Source of the DNA: DASUPK01 sp035265665
Lineage (GTDB): Bacteria; Actinomycetota; Thermoleophilia; Solirubrobacterales; 70-9
Reading direction: 5' to 3'
NCBI GenBank assembly: GCA_035265665.1
Contig: DATFOK010000005.1
Span: 1 to 64,000 of the forward strand
Length of the DNA stretch: 64,000 bases
Positions 56,921 through 64,000 of this stretch are shown in pieces. Numbering within the stretch: the first letter of the stretch is position 1; each line of letters begins with the position of its first letter. A program made the translations under genes and the position numbers. Under the pieces are notes generated by a model. It was given only the letters and a program-made list of their open reading frames with translations, ran no database searches and was not told the origin of the DNA.

Positions 56921-57376
56921 TTGAGCGCAGACTGCCGGCTGACGCTCACCGTGCGGCCGGCCCGCGACGCCGCCGAGGTAAAGGCGGCGATGGACCTGCG
57001 CGTCCGGGTCTTCGTCGACGAGCAGGGCGTCGATCCCGGTGAGGAGGTGGACGAGCTCGACGAGGAGTCCCTCCAGATCATCGGCCTCGATGACACTGGC
57101 GTGATCGCCACCTGCCGGGTGCGGGCGCTCGGCGAGGAGGAATGGAAGCTCGAGCGGATGGTGGTCGACCGGCGGGTGCGCGGGCTACGCGTCGGCGGAC
57201 GCCTGCTGACGGGAGCGGAGGGGGAGGCGCGCCGGCGGGGCGCTCGGCAGATGGTCCTGCATGCTCAGCGGCGGGCCGAGCCGTTCTACGCGGCCCACGG
57301 CTACGCCGCGGAGGGCGACACCTTCCTGGACGCCGAGATCGAGCACGTGCGGATGCGAAAGGAGCTCGGTGGCTGA
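56921..57376 (+). CDS. GNAT family N-acetyltransferase, ElaA-like
   Basis: A 151-residue acetyltransferase. It has R-V-F-V-D-E-Q-G-V-D, C-R-V-R-A-L in the first strands, L-E-R-M-V-V-D and the acetyl-CoA loop R-V-R-G-L-R-V-G-G-R-L-L. The pattern resembles ElaA. The start is a TTG at 56921, 4 bp after the SPFH gene, with no better codon before the first strand. Its stop lies in the start of galT (8-bp overlap). The acceptor is unknown. Confidence 0.75.
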   Translation: MSADCRLTLTVRPARDAAEVKAAMDLRVRVFVDEQGVDPGEEVDELDEESLQIIGLDDTGVIATCRVRALGEEEWKLERMVVDRRVRGLRVGGRLLTGAEGEARRRGARQMVLHAQRRAEPFYAAHGYAAEGDTFLDAEIEHVRMRKELGG

Positions 57377-58454
57377 GCAACGGCCCAAGCCCGAGATCCG
57401 CCTCGACCAGCTCACCGGCCTGCGGACGATCCTCGCGCCGGCGCGCGCCGATCGACCCTTCGACTTCGGCGGCGTCGCCACGGAGCCCGATCCGAAGGCC
57501 GCCGAGAAGTGCCCCTTCTGCGAGGGACACGAGGACCGCACCCCGCCCGAGACCTGGGCCGATCGCCCGGGCGGCGGCGAACCGGACACGGCCGGGTGGC
57601 GGATCCGCGCAATCCCCAACCTTTATCCGGCGCTGGCGCAGGGCTGGCAGGACGACGCGGCGACTGGGCCGCAAGGCGGCGCCGAGAGCGGCGGAGGGTT
57701 TGCGGCCGTCACGGATCCCTTGCGTGCCACCTCGCGCGGCCGGGAGCCCGACCTCTTCCGCGTTTCGATCGCGACCGGCTTCCACGAGGTGATCGTCAAC
57801 TCGCCCAGGCATTGCACCTCGCTCGGTCAGCTCGACGACGCCGAGCTCGCGGCGGCGGCGGCCGGCTGGCGTGCTCGGATGCGCGCCCACTCGGAGCAAG
57901 CTGCCTACGTGCAGCTGATCATCAACGAGGGGCGTGAGGCCGGCGCCTCGCTGGAGCACAGCCACGCCCAGCTGTACCTGCTCGGCTTCGTCCCCGCGGC
58001 GGTCGCCAGGGAGCGGGAGCGCTTCTCCTCCTACAACCAGCACACGTTGGGCGGCGACCTGCTGGCGGAGATCGCCTCCGAGGAGGTGCGCCGCCGCGAG
58101 CGGCTGGTGGCGATCGACGACGACGCCCTGCTGATCTGCCCCTGGGCCTCCCGGTCACCGTTCGAGCTCCGCATCATTCCCCGCAACCCCGCGCCGAGCT
58201 TCCAGGAGGACGGCGAGGTCGGCCTGGGGATGCTGCGCACGGCGCTGCGGGCGCTCGAAGCCCGCTTCGACGCCGTTCCCCAGTTCAACGCCTGGACGCT
58301 GACCGCCCCGCGTGGTGCGGAGACCTTCCACTGGCACCTTGACGTCGCGCCGCGAATCGGGATTCGCGCCGGGTTCGAGATGTCGACCGGGGTCGAGCTC
58401 AACATCTTTCCGCCGGAGCGAGCCGCGGCGGAGCTCCGCGAGGCGCTTGGGTAG
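57369..58454 (+). CDS. galT: Galactose-1-phosphate uridylyltransferase-like protein
   Basis: A 361-residue member of the GalT family of the HIT superfamily. The N-terminal zinc motif is C-P-F-C-E-G-H-E; the active-site histidines are in the E-H-S-H-A-Q-L-Y motif (HxHxQxx). F-H-W-H-L-D-V-A-P supplies late histidines. It exchanges UMP between UDP-glucose and galactose 1-phosphate in the Leloir pathway, or it is a related diadenosine-type transferase. The GTG start overlaps the GNAT gene. Some residues deviate from E. coli GalT, so the sugar specificity is uncertain. Confidence 0.8.
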   Translation: MAEQRPKPEIRLDQLTGLRTILAPARADRPFDFGGVATEPDPKAAEKCPFCEGHEDRTPPETWADRPGGGEPDTAGWRIRAIPNLYPALAQGWQDDAATGPQGGAESGGGFAAVTDPLRATSRGREPDLFRVSIATGFHEVIVNSPRHCTSLGQLDDAELAAAAAGWRARMRAHSEQAAYVQLIINEGREAGASLEHSHAQLYLLGFVPAAVARERERFSSYNQHTLGGDLLAEIASEEVRRRERLVAIDDDALLICPWASRSPFELRIIPRNPAPSFQEDGEVGLGMLRTALRALEARFDAVPQFNAWTLTAPRGAETFHWHLDVAPRIGIRAGFEMSTGVELNIFPPERAAAELREALG

Positions 58455-58465
58455 GGTCCACGCCC

Positions 58466-59131
58466 GTGCCGCCGGTGCCCCGCCCCATACCGCGCTTCAT
58501 CGCCGACGCCAGCGTCGAGGGGCTTCCCTACGGCCGCTGGGCGCAGCGCCTGCGCGATGAGTTCGTCAAGGCGTGTGAGCCGCACGTTGCGGAGGCCGGC
58601 GGGCCGCCGGGGGAGCTGATCTGGTTCCCGGAGCGCGGCTGGGGCGGCCGCGTCTACGTCCCGGCGGTGGCCCCGGTCGACGGCGCTGCCGAGCCGAGCG
58701 AGTACTTCGGCTTCGTCTCCTTCACCAGACCGGCTGAGGGCGATGCGGGCGAGGCGGCGAGCTTCGAGGCGCGCGCGGACTTCACCGACGTCACAGCCGA
58801 TCAGAACCCGGACTGGATGATCGACCTGAACGAGGAGGTGATCGGCACCTGGCGTGGCGAGAGTGACCGCCGCGGCGACGTCACCCTTGTCTGGGGCACG
58901 CCGCTGATTCCAGGGGCGAAGGGGGCCACAGGCGAACTCGAGGCGGAGGTGGTCGACCAGACGCCGGTCACCGACGAGCGCTTCACGCTGCTCGCGCTCG
59001 ACGCGGTCAAGGGGTTCCCGGATGACCTCTACCTGGAGGTCAAGATCTGGAGCACCCAGGGCCAGCAGCTCGCCGCCGAGAGCCTCTACGAGGAGCCAGA
59101 GGAATCCGAGCCGGGCGCCGGCTCCGCCTAG
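58466..59131 (+). CDS. Hypothetical protein
   Basis: A 221-residue cytoplasmic protein with no signal peptide. I recognise no family. It has strand-rich sequence with W-G-G-R-V-Y-V-P, Y-F-G-F-V-S-F and W-G-T-P-L-I-P segments, acidic overall, with an extended E/P-rich tail. It starts with GTG 11 bp after galT, where TAGGGT at 58452-58457 could be a -10 box with an 8-nt spacer. Confidence 0.5.
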   Translation: MPPVPRPIPRFIADASVEGLPYGRWAQRLRDEFVKACEPHVAEAGGPPGELIWFPERGWGGRVYVPAVAPVDGAAEPSEYFGFVSFTRPAEGDAGEAASFEARADFTDVTADQNPDWMIDLNEEVIGTWRGESDRRGDVTLVWGTPLIPGAKGATGELEAEVVDQTPVTDERFTLLALDAVKGFPDDLYLEVKIWSTQGQQLAAESLYEEPEESEPGAGSA

Positions 59132-59150
59132 CGGACTAACCTCTCCCCGA

Positions 59151-59224
<74 letters not shown>

Positions 59225-59249
59225 CTCGCGGTCGGCGGGCCGGGCGTGG

Positions 59250-59255
59250 AATAGT
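59250..59255 (+). promoter_or_regulatory. -10 hexamer AATAGT for the hut operon (leaderless start)
   Basis: AATAGT is followed by CAGCCC and the GTG at 59262, the same 6-nt spacing as other genes. The tRNA ends 25 bp upstream. Confidence 0.45.
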
Positions 59256-59261
59256 CAGCCC

Positions 59262-60809
59262 GTGCCATCGACCCGGATGATCGAGCTGGGCGCCACGGGG
59301 CTGGAGGCCGAGGAGGTCGTCGCCGTCGCCCGGGAGGACGCCGAGGTCGAGCTCGCCGGCGACGCCCGCGACGCGATGGCCGCCAGCGCTGCGATCGTGG
59401 AGCGGCTGGCTTCCTCCGCGGAGCCCGCCTACGGCGTCTCCACCGGGTTCGGCTCGCTAGCGACCACGCCGATCCCGGCGGAGCGCCGCGAGCAGTTACA
59501 GCGGGCCCTGATCCGCTCTCACGCGGCCGGCATGGGAGAGCCGGTGGAACGGGATGTCGTGCGAGCGATGATGCTGCTGCGGGCTCGGTCGCTCGCCATG
59601 GGCTACTCGGGGGCGAGGCCCGAGGTCGCCGAGACGATCGCGGCGGTCCTGAACGCCGGGATCACGCCCGTAGTGCCGGAGCACGGCTCGCTCGGCGCCA
59701 GCGGCGACCTGGCCCCGCTCGCTCATTGCGGCCTGACCCTGATCGGCGAGGGGGAGGTCATCGACGCCGACGGGCGGCGGCGCCCGGCCGCCGAGGCGCT
59801 GCCGGAGGCCGGGATCGAACCGCTCACCCTGCGCGCCAAGGAGGGCCTGGCGCTGATCAACGGCACCGACGGCATCCTCGGCATGCTGGTACTCGCCATC
59901 CGGGACCTGCGCTTGCTGCTGCGGGGCGCCGATCTGACCGCCGCGATGTCGGTTGAGGCCCTGCTGGGCACCGATCGCGCCTTCGCCGAGGACCTGGTCG
60001 CCCTTCGCCCGCAGCCCGGACAGGCGGACAGCGCCGCCAACCTGCGGCGCCTGCTCGACGGCTCGCCGATCGTCGCCAGCCACCGCGCGGACGATCCGCG
60101 GGTGCAGGACGCCTACTCGCTCCGCTGCGCACCGCAGGTGAACGGCGCCGCGCGGGATGCGCTCGCCTACGCCGACCGGGTCGCGGCCGAGGAGCTGCGC
60201 TCCGCCATCGACAATCCGATGGTCCTGCCCGACGGACGGATCGAGTCGTGCGGCAACTTCCACGGAGCGCCGCTCGCCCTGGCCTGCGACCTGCTGGCGA
60301 TGGCCGTCGCGGATGCCGGCGCGATCGCCGAGCGGCGGACGGATCGCCTGCTGGACGCGAGCCGCTCGGAGGGCCTGCCGCCCTTCCTTGCCGAGGACCC
60401 GGGCGTGGATTCGGGGCTGATGATCGCCCAGTACACGCAGGCCGCGATGGTCGCCGAGAACCGCCGCCTCGCGGCTCCCGCCGGGGTCGACTCGCTGCCG
60501 ACGAGCGCGATGCAGGAGGACCACGTCTCGATGGGCTGGGGCGCGGCCCGGAAGCTGCGAACGGCGCTGGCCAATCTCCGGCGGGTCCTCGCGGTCGAGG
60601 CGGCGTGCGCTGCGCGGGGGCTCGAGCTGCGCGCTCCGCTGGAGCCGGGGGCGGGCACCGGCGCAGTCCTCGCGGCGATCCGCTCCGCCGGCGTCCCGGG
60701 ACCGGGACCGGACCGCCACCTCGCCCCTGAGCTCCAGTCGGTGGAGCAGCTGGTCGCCGGCGGCGATCTCGTGCGGGCCGCCGAGAGCGCGATCGGGGAG
60801 CTCCGGTGA
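59262..60809 (+). CDS. hutH: Histidine ammonia-lyase
   Basis: A 515-residue lyase that turns histidine into urocanate and ammonia. The MIO-forming triad is in S-L-G-A-S-G-D-L-A-P-L-A-H. The active-site Y-G-V-S-T-G-F-G-S-L occurs earlier, with N-G-T-D in the later G-L-A-L-I-N-G-T-D-G. The length is usual for HutH. The start is GTG. It is coupled to hutU by a 4-bp overlap (GTGA), giving a hut operon. Confidence 0.95.
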   Translation: MPSTRMIELGATGLEAEEVVAVAREDAEVELAGDARDAMAASAAIVERLASSAEPAYGVSTGFGSLATTPIPAERREQLQRALIRSHAAGMGEPVERDVVRAMMLLRARSLAMGYSGARPEVAETIAAVLNAGITPVVPEHGSLGASGDLAPLAHCGLTLIGEGEVIDADGRRRPAAEALPEAGIEPLTLRAKEGLALINGTDGILGMLVLAIRDLRLLLRGADLTAAMSVEALLGTDRAFAEDLVALRPQPGQADSAANLRRLLDGSPIVASHRADDPRVQDAYSLRCAPQVNGAARDALAYADRVAAEELRSAIDNPMVLPDGRIESCGNFHGAPLALACDLLAMAVADAGAIAERRTDRLLDASRSEGLPPFLAEDPGVDSGLMIAQYTQAAMVAENRRLAAPAGVDSLPTSAMQEDHVSMGWGAARKLRTALANLRRVLAVEAACAARGLELRAPLEPGAGTGAVLAAIRSAGVPGPGPDRHLAPELQSVEQLVAGGDLVRAAESAIGELR

Positions 60810-62467
60810 GCGGCCCTCGTCCGGTCCGCGCGCCACGCGGCGCGGAGCTCTCCTGCCGAGGCTGGCAGCAGGAGGCGGCGATGCGGATGCTGATGAACAA
60901 CCTCGACCCCGAGGTGGCCGAGAATCCCGACCAGCTCGTCGTCTACGGCGGCAGTGGGCGGGCGGCGCGCTCCTGGGGGGCCTTCGACGCGATCGTCGGA
61001 TCGCTGCGCGAGCTGGGCGCGGACGAGACCCTGCTGGTCCAGTCGGGCAAGCCCGTCGGCGTGTTCCGCACCCACGAGTGGTCGCCGCGGGTCCTGATCG
61101 CCAACTCGAACCTGGTCGGCGACTGGGACAACTGGGACGAGTTCCGCCGGCTCGAGGCCGAGGGCCTGACCATGTACGGCCAGATGACCGCCGGGTCCTG
61201 GATCTACATCGGGACCCAGGGGATCGTCCAGGGGACCTACGAGTGCTTCGCCGAGATCGCCCGCCGCCGCTTCGACGGATCGCTGGCCGGAACGATCTCC
61301 CTGACCGCGGGGCTCGGCGGCATGGGCGGGGCGCAGCCGCTCGCCATCACAATGAACGGAGGGGTCGCCCTCTGCATCGAGGTCGACGCCGCGCGCCTGC
61401 GGCGCCGGATCGAGACCCGCTACCTCGACGAGGAAGCCGACGGCCTCGAGGACGCGATCGCCCGTTGCCGCGCGGCCAAGGACGGGCGCCGCGCGCTCAG
61501 CGTCGGGCTGGTCGCCAACGCCGCCGACGTGCTGCCGGAGCTCCAGAGAATGGGCTTCGAGGCCGACATTGTCACCGACCAGACCAGCGCTCACGACCCC
61601 CTCAACGGCTATGTGCCGAACCTGATGTCGCTGGAGGAGGCGCTGCGGCTGCGCGAGGAGAACGCCGAGGAGTACGTGAAGCGCTCACGCGCCGCGATCG
61701 CCGCCCACTGCGCCGCCATGGTCGGCTTCCTCGACGCCGGGGCCGAGGTCTTCGACTACGGCAACAGCCTGCGCGCCGAGGCGGAGCTCGGGGGCTTCGA
61801 GCGCGCCTTCGCCTACCCAGGCTTCGTCCCCGCCTACATTCGGCCGTTGTTCTGCGACGGCAAGGGTCCCTTCCGCTGGGTCGCCCTCTCCGGCGACCCG
61901 GCGGACATCGCCGCCACAGATAGGGCGGTGCTGGAGGAGATCCCCGACGACGAGGCGCTGCGGCGCTGGATCGAGCTCGCCGAGGAGAGGATCGCGTACC
62001 AGGGGCTGCCGGCGCGGATCTGCTGGGCGGGGTACGGCGAGAGGGCGCGGCTCGGGCTGCGCTTCAACGAGCTGGTGCGATCCGGCGAGGTCTCGGCCCC
62101 GATCGTGATCGGCCGCGACCACCTCGACTCCGGCTCGGTCGCTTCCCCCTACCGCGAAACCGAGTCGATGGCCGACGGCTCGGACCCGATCGCGGACTGG
62201 CCGCTTCTCAATGCGCTGGTCAACACCGCCGCCGGCGCCTCCTGGGTGAGCATCCACGACGGTGGCGGGGTCGGGATCGGGCGGTCGCTCCACGCCGGGA
62301 TGGTCTGCGTCGCCGACGGCACCGATCTCGCGGCGGAGAAGCTCGAGCGGGTCCTCACCACCGACCCGGGGACCGGCGTCGTGCGCCACGCCGACGCAGG
62401 CTACGACCGGGCCATAGTGGTCGCCCAGGAGCGCGGCGTGCGGATCCCGATGCAGGGCGGCGAGTGA
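60806..62467 (+). CDS. hutU: Urocanate hydratase
   Basis: A 553-residue NAD-dependent hydratase that converts urocanate to imidazolonepropionate. It has V-V-Y-G-G-S-G-R-A-A-R-S-W at the start, Y-I-G-T-Q-G-I-V-Q-G-T-Y-E, G-L-G-G-M-G-G-A-Q-P-L for cofactor binding, and D-Q-T-S-A-H-D-P. The C terminus has I-H-D-G-G-G-V-G-I-G-R-S. It matches HutU in length and order. It overlaps both hutH and the deformylase gene by 4 bp. Confidence 0.95.
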   Translation: MSGPRPVRAPRGAELSCRGWQQEAAMRMLMNNLDPEVAENPDQLVVYGGSGRAARSWGAFDAIVGSLRELGADETLLVQSGKPVGVFRTHEWSPRVLIANSNLVGDWDNWDEFRRLEAEGLTMYGQMTAGSWIYIGTQGIVQGTYECFAEIARRRFDGSLAGTISLTAGLGGMGGAQPLAITMNGGVALCIEVDAARLRRRIETRYLDEEADGLEDAIARCRAAKDGRRALSVGLVANAADVLPELQRMGFEADIVTDQTSAHDPLNGYVPNLMSLEEALRLREENAEEYVKRSRAAIAAHCAAMVGFLDAGAEVFDYGNSLRAEAELGGFERAFAYPGFVPAYIRPLFCDGKGPFRWVALSGDPADIAATDRAVLEEIPDDEALRRWIELAEERIAYQGLPARICWAGYGERARLGLRFNELVRSGEVSAPIVIGRDHLDSGSVASPYRETESMADGSDPIADWPLLNALVNTAAGASWVSIHDGGGVGIGRSLHAGMVCVADGTDLAAEKLERVLTTDPGTGVVRHADAGYDRAIVVAQERGVRIPMQGGE

Positions 62468-63039
62468 GCGTTCGCGAGGTTGTCGCCATCGGCGACCCGC
62501 TGCTCCGCCGGCGAACGCGCGAGGTGAGCCCCGAGGAGATCGCCTCACCCGAGATCCAGCAGCTGATCGACGACTTGGTCGAGACCAAGCGCGCCACTCA
62601 CGGGGCCGGAATCGCCGCCAACCAGGTCGGCGAGCCGGTGCGCGTGGCGATCGTCGAGGTGGAGGAGGACAACCGCCGCTATCCCTATAAGCCGCCCGAG
62701 CCGCTCACCGTGTTGATCAACCCGACGATCGAGCCGTTGACCGATGAGATGATCGAGATCAACGAGGGCTGTCTCTCTGTTCCCGATCTCCGCGGGACCC
62801 TGCGGCGGCACCTCGAGATACGAGTCCGCTACCTCGATCGCGAGGGCACCGGCCGTGAGGAGGTCAAGCGGGGGCTCACGGCCGGCACCTACCAGCACGA
62901 GGTCGACCATCTCGACGGCATCCTGTTCGTCGACCGCGCCGATCCGCAGACGTTCGCCACCTGGGAGCAGTTCGACCGCCATCAGCGAGACGAGTTCGTG
63001 CGCAGGGTCGCGCGCCTCAACGAGGAGCTCGGCGCATGA
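62464..63039 (+). CDS. def: Peptide deformylase family protein inside the hut operon
   Basis: A 191-residue deformylase with all three metal motifs: G-A-G-I-A-A-N-Q (motif 1), E-G-C-L-S-V-P (motif 2) and Q-H-E-V-D-H-L (motif 3). PDF removes the formyl group from new proteins. It is slightly longer than housekeeping PDFs because of the insert D-N-R-R-Y-P-Y-K-P-P. It is coupled to hutU and hutF by 4-bp overlaps. HutF forms N-formylglutamate, so this enzyme could deformylate that small molecule; this is inference. I cannot tell whether it is the only def of the genome. Confidence 0.88.
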   Translation: MSVREVVAIGDPLLRRRTREVSPEEIASPEIQQLIDDLVETKRATHGAGIAANQVGEPVRVAIVEVEEDNRRYPYKPPEPLTVLINPTIEPLTDEMIEINEGCLSVPDLRGTLRRHLEIRVRYLDREGTGREEVKRGLTAGTYQHEVDHLDGILFVDRADPQTFATWEQFDRHQRDEFVRRVARLNEELGA

Positions 63040-64000
63040 GCGAAGTGTCACCCGGCAATCTCTGGTGCGAGCTCGCTTGGCTCGGTGGCGAGCGGGCGGA
63101 GCCCGGGGTGGTGATCGAGCTGGACGGGGAGCGAATCGCCTCGGTGACAACAGGCGTCGCGAGCCCGCCGCCGGAGGCGCTCTCCCTCCCGGGAGTGACC
63201 ATGCCGGGACTTGCCAATGCGCACTCGCACGCATTCCAGCGGGCCCTGCGCGGGCGGACCCAGGTCGAGCGCGGGGACTTCTGGACGTGGCGGGAGCGAA
63301 TGTACGAGGTCGCCGGCGCGATCGACCCCGACCTCTACCGCGCACTGGCCCGCGCCACCTTCGGCGAAATGGCGCTGGCGGGGATCACGGCAGTGGGCGA
63401 GTTCCACTATCTCCATCACGGCCCCGGCGGCACCCTCTACGAGGACCCGAACGCCATGGCGAACGCGGTACTCGCGGCCGCCCGCGAAGCCGGGATCCGG
63501 ATCACCCTGCTCGACACCTGCTACCTGCACGGCGGGTTCGGCCAGGAGCCGGAGGGCGGCCAGCTCCGCTTTTCGGATGGGAGCGTGGAGGCGTGGACGC
63601 AGCGGGTCAGTGCGCTCGAGACGGGCCCCGGAGCGCGGGTCGGCGCGGCGATCCACAGCGTCCGGGCGGTGGATCCCGGAGCCGCGGCGGTCGTCGCAGC
63701 AATCGCGGCCGACCGATCCTGGCCTCTCCACGCCCACCTCTCCGAGCAGCCCGCCGAGAACGAGGGGTGCGTTGCGGCGTATGGCAAGACGCCGGCCGCG
63801 GTGCTCGCGGAGGCCGGTGCCCTCTCGGAGCGTTTCACGGCGGTCCACGCCACTCACCTGGCCGAGGACGACTTTGCGCTGCTCGACGGCCGAGGATGCG
63901 GGGTCTGCCTCTGCCCGACCACCGAGCGCGACCTTGCCGACGGCGTGGGACCGGCAGGCCGGCTCGCGGAGGCGGGTGCTCGGCTGTGCATCGGCACGGA
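63036..64000 (+). CDS. hutF: Formimidoylglutamate deiminase, N-terminal part (runs off the window)
   Basis: At least 321 residues of an amidohydrolase are readable to the end of the window. It has the metal-binding segments A-N-A-H-S-H-A-F-Q-R-A, G-E-F-H-Y-L-H-H, L-H-A-H-L-S-E-Q-P-A-E-N and A-V-H-A-T-H-L-A-E-D-D, with a C-P-T-T-E-R-D-L segment typical of HutF. HutF hydrolyses N-formimidoyl-L-glutamate to N-formyl-L-glutamate and ammonia. The ATG overlaps the deformylase stop (ATGA). The C-terminal end and any imidazolonepropionase or HutG are outside the window. Confidence 0.88.
   Translation, partial: MSEVSPGNLWCELAWLGGERAEPGVVIELDGERIASVTTGVASPPPEALSLPGVTMPGLANAHSHAFQRALRGRTQVERGDFWTWRERMYEVAGAIDPDLYRALARATFGEMALAGITAVGEFHYLHHGPGGTLYEDPNAMANAVLAAAREAGIRITLLDTCYLHGGFGQEPEGGQLRFSDGSVEAWTQRVSALETGPGARVGAAIHSVRAVDPGAAAVVAAIAADRSWPLHAHLSEQPAENEGCVAAYGKTPAAVLAEAGALSERFTAVHATHLAEDDFALLDGRGCGVCLCPTTERDLADGVGPAGRLAEAGARLCIGT

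Overview
The window is one contiguous, very GC-rich bacterial chromosome segment with about 72 protein-coding genes, one tRNA, one riboswitch and no recognisable mobile element, prophage or CRISPR array. Gene content and style (actinobacterial-type IleRS, DHA2 drug exporters with TetR regulators, RidA, many GTG starts, 4-bp ATGA/GTGA overlaps, a DUF6458-like small protein, a hut pathway using formimidoylglutamate deiminase) suggest an actinobacterium, most probably of the Thermoleophilia/Solirubrobacterales type. The lineage is inferred from gene content, not from a 16S gene.

Layout. 1-5.4 kb: end of an SMR exporter with its TetR regulator, a PAC2 protein, a YhaM-like OB/HD nuclease, and a divergent pair of secreted enzymes (lipase-like hydrolase, Asp-box repeat protein). 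5.4-12.9 kb: two half-size TauE/SafE permeases, otsB, an MFS exporter with divergent TetR and a two-site operator region, PolX, a polyprenol-phosphate mannosyltransferase and thioredoxin. 12.9-19.5 kb: decayed gene ends, RidA and a reductase, a HAD phosphatase, ileS, and a VOC/AraC divergent pair. 19.5-31.4 kb: MarR, fumC, a GT-C-like membrane protein, pcm, an aldehyde dehydrogenase, a SpoIID/LytB protein, a frameshifted racemase-family pseudogene, an MTA salvage pair and ychF. 31.4-43.1 kb: PAP2, a BtrH-like protein, the mce cluster, an operon headed by an ECF sigma factor fused to a class I glutamine amidotransferase, a full-length TauE/SafE, rarA and a second aldehyde dehydrogenase. 43.1-44.5 kb: a c-di-AMP (ydaO-type) riboswitch ahead of a secreted three-repeat cysteine protein. 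44.5-52.2 kb: heme export and synthesis genes (ccmABC, a ccmD-like peptide, hemA, hemC, cobA-hemD), then a SAM hydrolase and birA. 52.2-59.1 kb: an SF2 helicase with an acidic insert, TlpA, NfeD, an SPFH protein and galT. 59.1-64 kb: tRNA-Arg(CCU) and a hut operon with a peptide deformylase inside it; the last gene, hutF, runs off the window.

What stands out: the sigma factor-amidotransferase fusion; the riboswitch-controlled repeat protein; a nested inverted-repeat element present three times between genes; a consistent TANNNT hexamer 6-7 nt before many start codons, which points to widespread leaderless transcription; and the deformylase translationally coupled inside the hut operon.
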